Shown here in pieces: positions 25,268 through 37,280 of a stretch of DNA of 64,000 nucleotides. The notes beneath the pieces are model-generated. The model did no database searches. It saw only the letters and a program-made list of their open reading frames with translations, and was not told the origin of the DNA. A program made the position numbers and the translations under genes. The DNA is taken from the NCBI GenBank assembly GCA_004794655.1, contig SMMW01000001.1:8680001-8744000 (forward strand). The letters run 5' to 3'. The DNA is from Marisa cornuarietis. Lineage: Eukaryota > Mollusca > Gastropoda > Architaenioglossa > Ampullariidae. Position 1 is the stretch's first letter, and every line of letters starts with the position of its first letter.

Positions 25268-25666
25268 TTTTTCATCCCATGAGAACAGTAATAAAAGAAT
25301 CTTGCAAGAAATGAATACGGGTTGGGAACATGGAGATATTGTACAAGATAGTTTATGTAAGAAACAAAGGCCACTAATGAAGCAAATGAACATAAATTAA
25401 CAAATAATAAGTAAAAGTACTCCAAAAGTTTTTCTGGATCTATAAAAAAGGTTACTCAGAAGGCTGAAGAGTAATAACAAGCACACAATGCTCTCATCAA
25501 AATTACCTTCAGTTTCAGTTTGCATTCAAAATGTAAAGCACTTTCAGTGTGTCACACAACGTTCACTATCACGGATGTTTCTGTAGGACTGAAGCACTTT
25601 CAACTGCTTGTAGTATCCTGACCATCACTGTTTCAATGGTTTTTCAGATCAAAGGTGAAAACAAAT

Positions 25667-28600
25667 TTAACTATCACTTTGCCCACTTCTCTCTTTCATC
25701 ATATGTTTGCGCTGAGATGCAAAGCTGGCTGTTTGTTGTAAGATCCGCTTTTCTCCTATTCTAAGCTTCAGCATCATTTCAAGTGTGGTAGGAAGGTCTG
25801 TCTGCATTAGCTGCACTTCATCCTCCTGTTTAGAATGATAAAAAAAGAAATTGATATGAAAAGTGATTAAAAAAGATTTTCTGCAAAAGCTTTATAAAGA
25901 ATAATGGATATTATGTTGGGGTGAAGAGAAAACAGAAATCACCTTATTTAGCAACCACTTTGCATGTAATTTCCCTTTACAAAATAAGGATGAATCATAA
26001 ATATCAGCTTTGTCAGAAAGTACCCTTCTATTTTCAGACAAAGCAGCTATATTCAAAGTTAATTATTTTTTTCCTTAACTTTGTATATAACTGCCTTTCC
26101 TGGTGTTTGATAAAATATCAAAAATGGGCAGTGAAGGTGAGACCAAAAAAAAAAAAAAGGTTTTAGACCACATAGGCTTCAAGCATCTATTTTAAGTGAA
26201 CCCACCCACATACACATAAACATCTGACCTTTAGTCAGCAAATCAACTAGCAATTTCCTAGTTTCTAAATTGCTCTCACTTTACAGTTCATCGTTTCTTC
26301 CTAACATACAAGGTAAACTTTTTTTTCCACTGAAGCATATGAAGAAAATAAGCTAACTAGCAATTGGACCTCACTTCTTGGCTATAAATATTATTCCTGA
26401 CTAGAGAAATGATCACAAAAGTTTCAGCTTAATCTATGATTTGGAACATTGCATGTATTGTACTAAGTGTGAAAAGAAATTTTTTTACCAATGATAGCAT
26501 TGTATTTCAGAATTTAAACTTTTGGTTGCTGAATATGCAACAAATATTTAAGCTTGCACAACTGAGTTGACTATTGATCTTTTTCACATTAAGGGATTAA
26601 ATGGAAAATGAAAAACATGTGATCATCTGTTAATAAAATTTTTGATGTTTGGACCCAAATCTACAAAAAAGTCTTCCTAATTTGATTCCATTAAACAAAT
26701 GCCAAATTTAAAAATGCTTTCCTCCATACCATTACATAACTTGTTCTGTCATTTAAAAGCATTTAATAATTCACAATAATTGAAATAATTTATCATGTTT
26801 TTACCTGAAGAGTACTAGGGTAAGATTTCAGTAACAAGGCAGCCCTTGTTTCCAGAAAGTTCCAGACTTTTTCTTCATTGTCTTGAGACAATGGAGTTTC
26901 CAGTTCCATTAAATTTTCATGATTTTCTTTCTTTGCTTCTGCCTTCAGTGTGTCTGAGATAAATCAATGACTGACGAAATATGACACTAAAAATATATTA
27001 TTTATAAAAGCCTCATATGCATTTGTTATTTCTGCTGTTCATCAGATCTGGATGTGTATTTGTGATTACATATGGCAGGAAAGTGTATACAGAATTTTAG
27101 GGATGAATATAATAGAATTTTTTTTTAAAATATAAACTTCAATGTTAGTACTTCTTGGGTGCAATGATCCTGTAAATGTAATCAGATAATGCAATATTTT
27201 ATAAAGAAGGGATGGGTGAGTGAAATGTTTTAAATAAAATGTTTCTTTATATACTCTATATACACAGCACTCACCCTCATCCGTACAAAAGACACGTAGA
27301 AACGCTAACAGCTCTCCATCAACTGGATAGTCACCACAGTGCAAAAAGTAGGACCGAGATGCTGACAGATTGAGTTTGGCCAGGAGTTCTGATTTGGCTT
27401 CAAATAAAGGATCACCCTTACTTATGCCTGAGAAATAATAAAATTATGTTGATAAACAGCACAATTATGGACTGAAGAAAATAATGTTGCTATAGCTGCT
27501 AATGGGAAAGAAAGCTGTTAGATGAATTTGTCTACTACTGAGTGAGTCCAGCGCCTTCATTTCATTATGCATTTCAACTAATTCACCTTTATTAACATTT
27601 TATGATGATAGGTGATTAATTAAATTGAATACAGTGGAACCTCGGTTCTCGAACGACTCGCAATTCGAACAAATCGGAGTCCGAACAAAAAATTTGAGAA
27701 ATTCTTGCTTCGTAGTTCGAACAAAAATCGGAGTTCGAACGTCGGTACGACACGTGAGTGCGTATGTGAGGGTGGGATGCTGAGCGGCGTACGGGTGTAG
27801 AGCGCTCTCTTCGTGACCAACTGTTGTCGTGTGCGGACGTGCTGCGTTTTGCTCTCGCATTTTATATAGGTGCACGAAGTGTTTTAGCCCCTAATCATGC
27901 CTCCAAAGAAAGTCAGTGAAAAAAGAAAAGTAGTGCGTACAACTATTGCATTTAAGAAAGAAATAATAGCAAAATATGAAAAAGGTGTGCGAGTGTCTGA
28001 TCTGGCTAGGGAATACAGCATGGCGAAATCTACGATCAGTACGATACTAAAGAATAAGGAGGCTGTGAAATCTAGTGAAGTGGCTATGGGAGTGAGTGCT
28101 ATAAGCAAGCAAAGGCCGCAAGTTTTGGAAGAGGTTGAAAAACTTTTGATGATTTTCATAAATGAAACACAGTTAGCGGGAGATAGTGTTAATGAAGAGA
28201 TGATTTGTGAGAAAGCACTAGAAGTGTACAGTTATTTGTTAAAGAAAGACCCGTCGCTTATTGTTGAAGGATTTGATTTCAAGGCTAGCATTGGATGGTT
28301 TGAAAAGTTCAGGAGGAGAAGTGGCATCCACAACGTGGTTCGACATGGGGAGGCAGCAAGTTCGGACAAGACTGCAGCGGAAAAATTCAAGATCGACTTT
28401 GCCAGTTTCGTTAAACAAGAAAATTATCTTCCCCAGCAGATTTTCAACTGTGATGAAACCGGTCTTTTTTGGAAAAAAATGCCACGGAGGACATACATTA
28501 CACGCGAGGAGAAGTCCATGCCAGGTCACAAGCCAATGAAAGATCGCTTCACGCTTTTACTGTGTGGCAATGCAAGCGGGGATTGTAAAATGAAGCCTCT

Positions 28601-31600
28601 ACTTATTTATCATTCGGAGAATCCGAGGGCATTTAAGACCAACAACATAATGAAAAGCAAATTGCCTGTTATGTGGAGGACAAACTCCAAGGCTTGGCTA
28701 ACGAGGCAATTTTGCACCGAGTGGGTGCACGAAGTTTTTGGCCCGGAAGTAAAAAAATATTTGGAGAAGAATTTGCCACTATGCTGCCTTTTGTTGATGG
28801 ATAATGCCCCTGCACATCCTCCAGGTTTGGAGGACGACTTGATGGAGGAATTTGATTTTATCAAAATTAAGTTTCTGCCTCCAAATACCACCCCGTTACT
28901 CCAACCCATGGACCAGCAAGTTATTGCCAACTTCAAGAAGCTCTACACGAAATATCTCTTCCAAAGGTGTTTTGAAGTCACGAATGACACTGAACTGACC
29001 CTGCGCGATTTTTGGAAGCACCATTTCAACATCGTGCACTGCATCAACATTGTCGATAAAGCATGGAACGCTGTGACCTATCGGACGATGAATTCTGCTT
29101 GGAGGAAGTTATGGCCCGAGTGTGTCATCGAGCGAGAATTCGTAGGTTTCGGTGTTGCAGGAACCAGCATGAGTGCTCCTGTTGAGGAGGAGGAGGAGGA
29201 ACCCGACCTCGTTGATGACATTGTGTCTGTGGGCAAGAGCTTGGGCTTGGAGATAGACAACGACGACGTGGAGGAACTCCTGGACGAACATCAAGCCGAG
29301 CTCACCACAAAACTCCTCCACCTTCAGAATGAGCAGAAGAAAAAGTTGGAGGAGGAGATGTCCTCTGAGGAGGAAGAAGCAAGAAAGGATGCCCCGACAT
29401 CTGAGATTAAACAAATGTGTAGCAAATGGGCCGAGTTACAGAATTTCGTCGAACTCCCCCACCCCGATAAAGCTGCAGCCACCAGAGTCATCAATGACTT
29501 TAACGACACTGTCATGAACCACTTCCGAAAAGTGCTAAAAAGAAGGCAGAAGCAAGTGACATTGGATAAATATTTTAAGAGAAAAGAACATCCTGTAGCC
29601 GAGTCATCCGTAGCAAAGAGATCTGAACGTGAGATCACCCCTCAGTAAAAAATCCTATTCATAATTCTTTTCTTTATCCTTTTTTTTATTTTTACACGTT
29701 CATGTTAGCGTAATCTTTCGTACGGAAGATTACGATAATGCGAACGTACGGTTAGCCTGGGTTACATTTATGTTTATGTTATTTGTGTCTTTGCCATTTT
29801 GCTTAACATTTTCTGAGATATACATTGCTTTTTATGTGTTGTCAGCATTTTAATGTGCAATTTCATGCATAAAATAATGTAAGAAAGGTTAAAAAATGTA
29901 AGCATCCAGGGTGTTGGAACGGATTAAAACGATTTACATTATATGTAATGGGAAAAATGGTTTCGGTGTTCGAACAAATCGCTTTTCGAACAGGTTTCTG
30001 GAACGGATTATGGTCGAGAACCGAGGTTCCACTGTATTAAAATAAAACCAGAGTCAAGGTAAGGTAAATGAGCTAACTAGTAGTCAGTCATCACTTCTTG
30101 GCAATAAGTATTGTTCCTGATTAGAGAAATGCTCACCAAGTTTCAAGCTTAATCTGTCATGGTCATTTTCAGCATACACAAAACCATTGTGTACAAAGAA
30201 CTCGCCATTGGAACGAGGACCATAGAACATAAAAAGCTGAAAATGAAAGTATTAAGTCATCAATATCAAAGGAGAAATACTACAATTAAAAATCTATCAC
30301 AAAATCAACAGTGAAAGCCACAAAGATGTTGAAACTCTTAATGTCCATTAACATCTCACAAGAGATAAATCCTAAAATCTACATTTTAATGTTATTGGCT
30401 CTCACCTGATCCCCAGCAGAACAGTCCTGTTGTGCATAACACAAGCTGCAATCACTTTCGATATCAAAATCAGATGTGTACTGTTGGAAGATTGAAAAAG
30501 AAAACTTGCTTTAAGGTACGTAGTTGTAAATCTGACAATTTTTTTTTATCATTTATCATCACTGCCATGGGCCTTTTAAAAAGCAGTTTTACTCAAATCA
30601 TGTACGAATACCAAGTTTTGCACATGCATATTTTGTTATCTTCTACCTAACAAGCTTTTACTAAATAATGAAGGTGAAAATTTAAGCTCTAGATATTTGT
30701 TGGATATTTTATGAATCAAGGAAATGTATAAATTATATCATACTTCTTCAAGAATATCATCTCCAATCCTACAAACCTCATTAGGTTCAACCTTTTACTT
30801 ACAATACAAACACCTGTGCTTTTAATTAGACCACAAAATTAGATCATATGTGGGTCTGAATACTGATCCTATGGTGATCTGTCTGGTGTTGCAGATATGA
30901 ATGTGTGATGTTGTTGACTGTTAATGTTGTGCAGTGTGGTTCTAACCTGCTTCCCTACAGAGCTAATGACCCTCTAGGATAAAGTTGTATTTCATTTCAT
31001 GCACACATTCAGAAGTATTCTTTGTCACAATTTTGCATGATGCAGAAGAAAAGCTGCTTATAGCTGCATGTACACTAGATGAAGAACTCACAATGCCATT
31101 TGAATGGTTGCACATATCCCACAGTGGAATGAGGCCAAAGGTTTGCTTCTCACCATCTTTTCCAGGTATAAGGTTTTGTCGTGTCATTACTGTTGAAACA
31201 GCCCACCTGATGGCAAAGTACTTCATCATAAACAGCTTCCGAACCAGGATGCACTAAGTATTTTTTACTGTCATGCAAGCAGCTGACTTTTTTTATATAG
31301 AAACAGACCTGATTTTGTCACAAAGATGTATTTAGACAAAGCTAAAATCTGTATTTATAATGTATATTACGCTACATGCTTCTTTTATATACCTGTAGTC
31401 ATCAAAAGTGAAGTTATCCTTAATTGGTAGTTTGGCTGCTGCAGGATGTTTTTGCAAGAGTCTGTAAAAGTAGGCATATTGCCGGGCAATGCTGCGATAC
31501 TGGGTAATGGAATTTCCTGCAAAATAAAGACATCTGACAATGCCATGTCGCACTGCAAAACAAAGATATCAAAGCAAATTCTTCAGACTGGTGTTATGTT

Positions 31601-34600
31601 GAAAATTCAATGAAACATGCTGACTGCACATGCTCAGTGTGACAAAATACCTAGGGACGGTGATCCCTTCAGGTACTGCAGCTCCTCAGGTGTTAAGTAG
31701 AGTGGGGTGTTGTAAGCATGTGGTAGAATAGCTGGAAATGACAAGGTGAAATATGAAACACACACTATAAAGACACACACCGTTTAGTCATTTAGTTGAA
31801 ATTTTTTTTTTGCAATGAACATTGTAATGAATAAAGTTAATTATGCTTAGCATGTAACTGAATTCAAGAATCTGAGTAGCAACAATCATGATTTGTCTTA
31901 GGCAAGGAAATCGGATATTATAAACATTATATTTATATTCAAAGGAAAAATGTGTGTTGTTATCTTAGTTTTGTTTGATTTATACTTCAATGGCTGTAGT
32001 TAAAAAAATGAGAGTAGGTTGTTACCCTGGACTAACAGGAAAATTAAGGGTAAGTGTCTTGTCTTTGTACATAATTATTTTCCACACTTTGTATGTGTTG
32101 CTTTACCACTGGGGCTGTAGGTATAATGCAATGACAAAGATCCCCTAGGGTAAAGTAATATAAGGCACTGGTACCACTTCATAACTATAGAGACAAGACT
32201 TTCTCATTCTGCCTCAGGGCAATGAGTTTCCCTCACATCTTATCTATGAGGGTCCTTCAAAACGTTCTAAGCCTCACCCAGAAAGAAGAGCCATAGCTGA
32301 ACATTTTTGTTGTGGTAACACTTCTTATAAAACTAGAAAAGCAAATACAGATTTCTGTTTTAATTTGTGTGCATGTGAGGCCCATACAAAGGTAAAGGGT
32401 AGTGCAACAAATCTAAAAATGGGCAAAACAGAGAGCTGAGCAGTCATAAAGTATCTGCAAAATAAAGGTATGACACCCAAGGAAATCCATGAGGACATGG
32501 TAAAGACACTTGCTAAGGACTCCCCTTCCTATGAAACTATGAAGAAGTAGGCTGCTGAATTCAAGTGGGGTAGGGTAAGCACACAAGATGACCCTCGGTC
32601 AGGTTGTCCCAAAACCTCAACCACTGATGATACTGATGCCATTCGCCATATGGTTTTGGACAACATATGTCTTAGTGCCCAGCAGATAGCTGAGTCGATA
32701 GGCAATAGTTCTGATTCAGTCCACACTATTGTAACTGAGATCTTGGGGATGAGCAAACTGTCTGCAAGATGGGTCCCAAGAATGCTATCACCAGAGCAGA
32801 AGCTGAAAAGGGCTGACATTTCCAGGACACATCTGACTCGCTTCCAGACAATTTCCACTGCAACTCAAGATAAAACCTGGGTCCATCACTTTTGAATTCA
32901 AAGATTCAAAGCAAACAGTGGAAACACTGGGTTCTCCACCCCCGAAGAAGTTCAAGCAGGTAGCGTCTGTTGGCAAGGTGATGGCTTCTGTTTTATGGGA
33001 TTCTGAAGGTGTAGTCATGATAGACTACCTGGAAAAGGGAAAACTATTAATGGACAATACTATACATCAGAATTAACACAACTGAAGGAAGCAATCAAGT
33101 TGAAACGCAGAGAGAAGCTAAGGGCAGATGTGCTCTTGGTCCAGGATAGCGCATCCATTCACTCTGCTCAAGCTGAAGCAACCAACTGTAGGTTTAAATT
33201 GCTACCCCATCCCCCTTACTCACAAAACTTAGCTCCTTTTACTTGTTTCCTAAACTCAAATCCCACCTTTGAGGTCGCCATTTAGGAAACGATGAAGTCT
33301 TATGTGCTGTGGAGGAGTGTTTGGGGGACCAGGATGCCACCTTCTTGCATGATGGGACTGCAATGCTTGAGCATCGTTGGACCAAAAGCACTGATGTCAA
33401 GGGGGACTATATAGAAAAACTGTGAAAAACTGTCTTGTTTCTGCAGCTGCTTTTTGGGTGAGTCTTAGAACTTTTTGAATGACCCTCGTAAAATCCATTA
33501 GTTTTGTAGGTACAGATAAAAGTAAATCTCCACATCAAAATAGCTTACCCAAGTAGGGCTTCCAGAAAGAATCTAGCATTTTCAACTCAATCAACAGATG
33601 CATGGCCAAAGTAACGTTAGGCATAACCTGTAGTATCTTGTCCTCACTTATAAGTTCCCCTGTAATAATTATACAGACAAGAGGAGCACTGAAGATTATA
33701 TAACAGTCATCAATTTTTTTATTTTAAACAGTTAAAAACATAATAAAGTAAAGAATATTGAAGAAATTTGTTTTAATTAATGAATTATGCTGAATGAATT
33801 GATGTTTCTACCAAGAATCAGAAAAAAAACTGAAATCCTGATTTGGACAAGATAAATCAACTGCACGTGATGATCAATATCCAAAGGTATGCAAATTAAC
33901 ATCAGTTAAAATCAATCCGACTAATTATTTTTTGTCAAAGATCGATGCAAATTGCAAAAGAATCACTGACCCAGAACAGACTTTTTGGCTGAATCAACAG
34001 TCAGCATCAACTTTCTTGGAATTTTTAAAAGCAGATCTGTCTCCTGAAATAATATATATGACAGAATAAGCAAACAAATGAATAAATGGAGGAAGCAGGT
34101 GAATGAAATAAAATCCAACTGCCGAAGGAAGGCAGTGCTTACTTGGGCACCCCTTTGGTGCTTTTGGAATTTGTGTAAAAGTATCCCAGCAAGCAATTAT
34201 TTTGGCAGGTATACACAGATGTCACTACCCACAGAAAATTATTGCCTCATATGCACCTTTATGTAATCAAATAATGGTAAGCCATTATCTATGTTATCAT
34301 GTACTTGATCAATCACCATAGTATAATCTGTAATTTTTGTACCACCACTTTCTAAATAAACACTTAACAGATGAAAAAAAAGAAGTAAACATACCTTGAT
34401 ATCTTTGGTGGTTTTGAGACCATATCCAAAACCTGGGAAAGAAGCAATCTCAACAGCTGATGTATCCACCCCATTCTTGTGAAGCCACTCAAGAAAAGCT
34501 GGAAACATTTCCTCCCTGTTGTGAGGTGGGGTGTTAACACCTAAGCGATGGGAGCAATTTATTAGCAAGAATTGAAATCTTTAGTTGATTTCACATTCTT

Positions 34601-36019
34601 CCCTGATGACGGTACACTTTCTCATCAGCCACAGAAATCACCACTACAAGCCACTCATGCATAACATTTTGTCTGGTCTCATTCATGCCAGAAGACTAGC
34701 AGAAGTATCACCTCTTTAAAAACTTTTACAGCCTAAAAGCATAGATGCTTTAAAGATTGGGTTGTGCAGTCATCAAAAAGCCTTAACAAACAGACCCACA
34801 TCCCCTCTTTCCGAAACCTTAAGAAACTATTATTTATCTTTCACAGCTGTCATGGATCCTAAGGTTGTTTTTTTTCCTTTTCTGGCCTAAATATCTTTAC
34901 TGCGTTACCTTTATTATTCTGCAGTGACTACCTTCCAAGTTTTTAAGGTGGACCTTCAGACCAGCCTCTTTTGTAAAACCTCCAGTAGCTTGCAACATGC
35001 TTCTTTTGCAAAACCTCCATTAGCTTCTGACATGCTTCTTCTCTTGTTATCTTTTTCTCCCCTCCCTCACCCTTTTCATTTTTTTTCTGTGCTCCGTTAT
35101 TTACATCTTGTACTGCTTTTTACTTTAGATTATCTGAGCTCAGTGGCAAGCAAGGAAATGCATTACAAAAGTGCTTTACTATTAGTAGTATTTCAAAACC
35201 AGATCTCACTTGATTGGATTTTGCGAATCTTTTCCACCAATCCATGAATCTCAGGATAGTCTTCTAGTTCTTTAGCTCCTGATGCTGGGGGTTTGGAACA
35301 AACTGGGACATAAATTAAAAAAATAGGTAAGTTAAATATATAAAGCTACTTCTTTTTACAAGCATAGTGAAAGACGTATGTGCCAAATCAAACAAAACAC
35401 AAAGACTGCATAAGCCTGAAAGCACTACATTTTGATTATTCAATACTAGATTCTCAGTCCACCTATAATATTCTTCTCTAGATTATCAAAGAAATATTAT
35501 AGTAACCAAGAATCAGGTGAAAAGAATGTCCCTAGCTGCATGAAGTAGTTTTTAAATTTTACGAACAATTTGTTAGTGTTAACCATCCTTCTATCAATTA
35601 GCACTATGCTGTATATCTGGTCTCTGAGGACTATACACTGTATGGCTGGAAAGTCCTATGACCACCACTAGGTCAGCTGCCAGCAGATATCATGTTGTGA
35701 TACAATCTATCCGAGAAATCTTCTGTAGCCCTCCAAATGTCCAGTGACTATTTGGTTAGATACCTGTTACTTCCCAACATTATCTATAGCATGGTGTCAC
35801 CCTATTTATGTGATTTCTGAAGATTTCTGAAAATTTATAAAATTTGACATTTTAATATGATCACATACTTTCCAACAGCTGAGTCACCAGTTCTGTCACT
35901 TCCCGTTTTGCTGCCTTGGATAAAGTGGGAAGCACATCAGTTTCTTTTTCTTCCCCTCTGACTGGAGGCCCTGTCTTCACTCCTCCACTTCCTCCACCTC
36001 TCTTGCTTTTTCTACCCAT
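25667..36019 (-). CDS. SETD3: SETD3 actin-histidine N-methyltransferase (13 coding exons, complete)
   Basis: SET-domain enzyme that methylates a histidine of actin in vertebrates and flies. Exons on the minus strand: 35869-36019, 35210-35302, 34395-34540, 33971-34043, 33549-33659, 31651-31731, 31393-31516, 31092-31206, 30406-30480, 30137-30236, 27275-27427, 26805-26953, 25667-25825. They total 1530 nt, or 509 aa (human 594 aa). The difference lies in the variable C-terminal tail. Family signatures: KIPRKLMLTVDSAKKSVLG, ARQYAYFYRLLQKHP, RWAVSTVMTRQN, LIPLWDMCNHSNG and FMFYGPRSNGEFFVHNGF. Asn271 and Trp289 match by spacing the human active-site Asn and Trp (about 255 and 273) tied to histidine specificity, so actin methylation is likely retained. 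A Rubisco-LSMT-type substrate-binding domain follows. Introns host a Tigger (27632-30034) and a mariner (32247-33488). It is head-to-head with CCNK. Confidence 0.95.
26345..26452. repeat. Degenerate copy of the SETD3 exon-10 border
   Basis: About 100 bp resembling 30062-30165, which covers the 3' end of SETD3 exon 10, its donor and adjacent intron. Shared blocks include GAGCTAACTAG-like, TCACTTCTTGGC, ATTATTCCTGA-like, TAGAGAAATG and TTCAGCTTAATCT-like. It lies in intron 12 (between the exons at 26805 and 25825). The copied exon part is too diverged to be an exon. Confidence 0.7.
27632..30034 (+). mobile_element. Tigger/pogo DNA transposon, apparently intact
   Basis: A 2403-bp element flanked by TA on both sides (27630-27631 and 30035-30036). 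Its terminal inverted repeats begin CAGTGGAACCTCGGTTCTCG at each end. Internal TTCGAACAAATCG-type motifs recur near both ends and may be transposase-binding sites. It holds a single open transposase gene (27897-29648). It sits in SETD3 intron 10, antisense to that gene. Perfect TA duplication, matched 21-bp ends and an uninterrupted ORF suggest a young copy. Confidence 0.93.
27897..29648 (+). CDS. Tigger-type (pogo superfamily) DDE transposase, 583 aa
   Basis: Uninterrupted 583-codon ORF inside the Tigger element. Residues 1-60 form a Pipsqueak-type helix-turn-helix (VRTTIAFKKEIIAKYEKG; VSDLAREYSMAKSTISTILK). Residues about 70-150 form a CENP-B-type HTH (FDFKASIGWFEKFRRRSGIH). The DDE catalytic domain has NCDETGLFW (Asp186), LLLMDNAPAH (Asp302) and LPPNTTPLLQPMDQQVI (Asp339). 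The C-terminus is acidic (EEEEEEPDLVDD), followed by a basic end (KRRQKQVTLDKYFKRKE), possibly a nuclear-localisation signal. It resembles TIGD1/Jerky-type transposases in length and layout. No stop codon or frameshift was seen. Expression is not shown by the sequence. Confidence 0.93.
   Translation: MPPKKVSEKRKVVRTTIAFKKEIIAKYEKGVRVSDLAREYSMAKSTISTILKNKEAVKSSEVAMGVSAISKQRPQVLEEVEKLLMIFINETQLAGDSVNEEMICEKALEVYSYLLKKDPSLIVEGFDFKASIGWFEKFRRRSGIHNVVRHGEAASSDKTAAEKFKIDFASFVKQENYLPQQIFNCDETGLFWKKMPRRTYITREEKSMPGHKPMKDRFTLLLCGNASGDCKMKPLLIYHSENPRAFKTNNIMKSKLPVMWRTNSKAWLTRQFCTEWVHEVFGPEVKKYLEKNLPLCCLLLMDNAPAHPPGLEDDLMEEFDFIKIKFLPPNTTPLLQPMDQQVIANFKKLYTKYLFQRCFEVTNDTELTLRDFWKHHFNIVHCINIVDKAWNAVTYRTMNSAWRKLWPECVIEREFVGFGVAGTSMSAPVEEEEEEPDLVDDIVSVGKSLGLEIDNDDVEELLDEHQAELTTKLLHLQNEQKKKLEEEMSSEEEEARKDAPTSEIKQMCSKWAELQNFVELPHPDKAAATRVINDFNDTVMNHFRKVLKRRQKQVTLDKYFKRKEHPVAESSVAKRSEREITPQ
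32247..33488 (+). mobile_element. Mariner-type DNA transposon, inactivated
   Basis: A 1242-bp element flanked by TA (32245-32246 and 33489-33490). Its roughly 33-bp terminal inverted repeats read GAGGGTCCTTCAAAACGTTC on the left and, reverse-complemented, CGAGGGTCATTCAAAAAGTT on the right. The interior encodes a recognisable mariner transposase from about 32417 (AVIKYLQNKGMTPKEIHEDM; LGMSKLSARWVPRMLSPEQK; WVHHF; ending near a KLLPHPPYSQNLAPF segment). Several in-frame stops and frameshifts break it, and the second catalytic block reads VQDSASIHSA. It lies in SETD3 intron 5, antisense to the gene. Confidence 0.9.
34960..35040. repeat. Two-unit tandem duplication in SETD3 intron 2
   Basis: CTTTTGTAAAACCTCCAGTA... 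is followed by CTTTTGCAAAACCTCCATTA..., each unit ending in ACATGCTTCTT. Unit length is about 38-40 bp with a few mismatches. Confidence 0.55.
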
Positions 36020-36189
36020 CTAGTTTCACAATTTTTGAAACCTATTCATAACAGAATGCGGTCAGATTTATTTAAAATTATGAATAGGGATAACACAACA
36101 AAAGATGTGACTGTTGGCGGTTTGGAAATAGCCGTCTTCTCTGATAGTAATTAAGCATTTATGGAAACTTAAACTGAAAACTATCTTTG

Positions 36190-36846
36190 TGTCATTAAAA
36201 CAATGACAATAAGTTCTGTTGTGGCAAAATCCTACTACTTTTTGAGGACTTTAGGTAGATTACGGCTCATGTTGACACAGGCTGCTGCCAACTCACTTGC
36301 TGTGGCTACCATCATATCGAGACTGGACTACTGCAATAGTGCATTGTGGGGTATACCTGCTACGCAGTTAGATCGACTCCAAAGAGTTCAAAACACAGCC
36401 GCCAGGACTGTCACCCGTGCAAAGTCGTCCACTGAGCACATCACCCTATCCTGCATGTTCAAAACTGCTCCTGACTTTTTGCAAGAGGTATATAGTTCCT
36501 GATCCTTACCAGTCGTCACGTAGCACGCGCTCTGGCTCCCAGTCACGCTTCTGTCTCCCTGCAGTGGAAGACACAAACAAGAAGCGCACTGGAGCCAGGG
36601 CCGTCAAAAACGCGGCACCTATTGCTAACCTGTGTAATGCTCTGCCATTTTCATTGTCCACCATCACCTCAGCAACCACGTTTCGGAAAAGACTGAAGAC
36701 TCATTTGTTAACTTACAACCTAGCACCATTTCTGTCTTTTTTTACTTTCTTGTTGTTTTTTCTCTTCTCTTCTGTTTTTGCTGCGCAATGAGCATTCTTT
36801 TGAATGGATACCTGAGCAATATAAATCGACATCATCATCATCATCA
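36190..36846 (+). mobile_element. CR1/Jockey-type LINE, 5'-truncated second copy
   Basis: The plus-strand frame reads [20 protein letters not shown] then [20 protein letters not shown]. It is the same element as 18164-19735 but keeps only the region after the RT catalytic core. The frame shifts near 36500 and again before the 3' UTR. The end matches the first copy (CAATGAGCATTCTTTTGAAT) and closes with a CATCATCATCATCATCA tail (36831-36846). Confidence 0.88.
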
Positions 36847-37272
36847 CAATTATATCCTACTGATCAGATTTGAGGAGGGGTTGGAATGGACAGTGTTTCC
36901 CAATAAAAAATAAAAAGGAAGCAAAAGAAAATACGAGTATTACATAAAAAAAATAAAGATAGCATGAAACTTCTGCTGAAGAATGGGCATATCTGTCTGG
37001 GAATATGAAGATGATTAGCTGGTTTCAGTTCTGATGACCGCGCCTTCTGCCTATACGTGTATACGATTAGAAGGGGGATGAAAACAAAATATTATTCTGA
37101 AACACATAATGAGCCTTATATCCTCAAGTTTAGGCTATATAACACAGTTTTAAAATCCCAAACATTTGTTTGTGCTTAGGCAGCACAGATGACTAATGAA
37201 AGGACAATATGAAAACGTTGCTTTCCTCGTCGTACCTTATACGGAGTCTTCTGCTACGCAGCCGCCAGAACT

Positions 37273-37280
37273 TTACGTCA
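37273..37280. promoter_or_regulatory. CRE/ATF-like motif TTACGTCA
   Basis: An exact TTACGTCA octamer in the SETD3/CCNK divergent region, inside the least AT-rich patch. One octamer is weak evidence alone; the promoter context raises it slightly. Confidence 0.35.

Larger units (their letters stand above)
23556..25666. other. Tail-to-tail spacer LYPLAL1/SETD3
   Basis: 3' UTRs and intergenic DNA between convergent genes. It contains one SINE copy (23887-24075) and a probable SETD3 poly(A) signal at 25262. I see no other coding exon. Confidence 0.45.

Noticed and set aside
32529..33285. Frames suggesting a host gene inside SETD3 intron 5
   Set aside because: They are pieces of a mariner transposase bounded by terminal inverted repeats and TA duplications.
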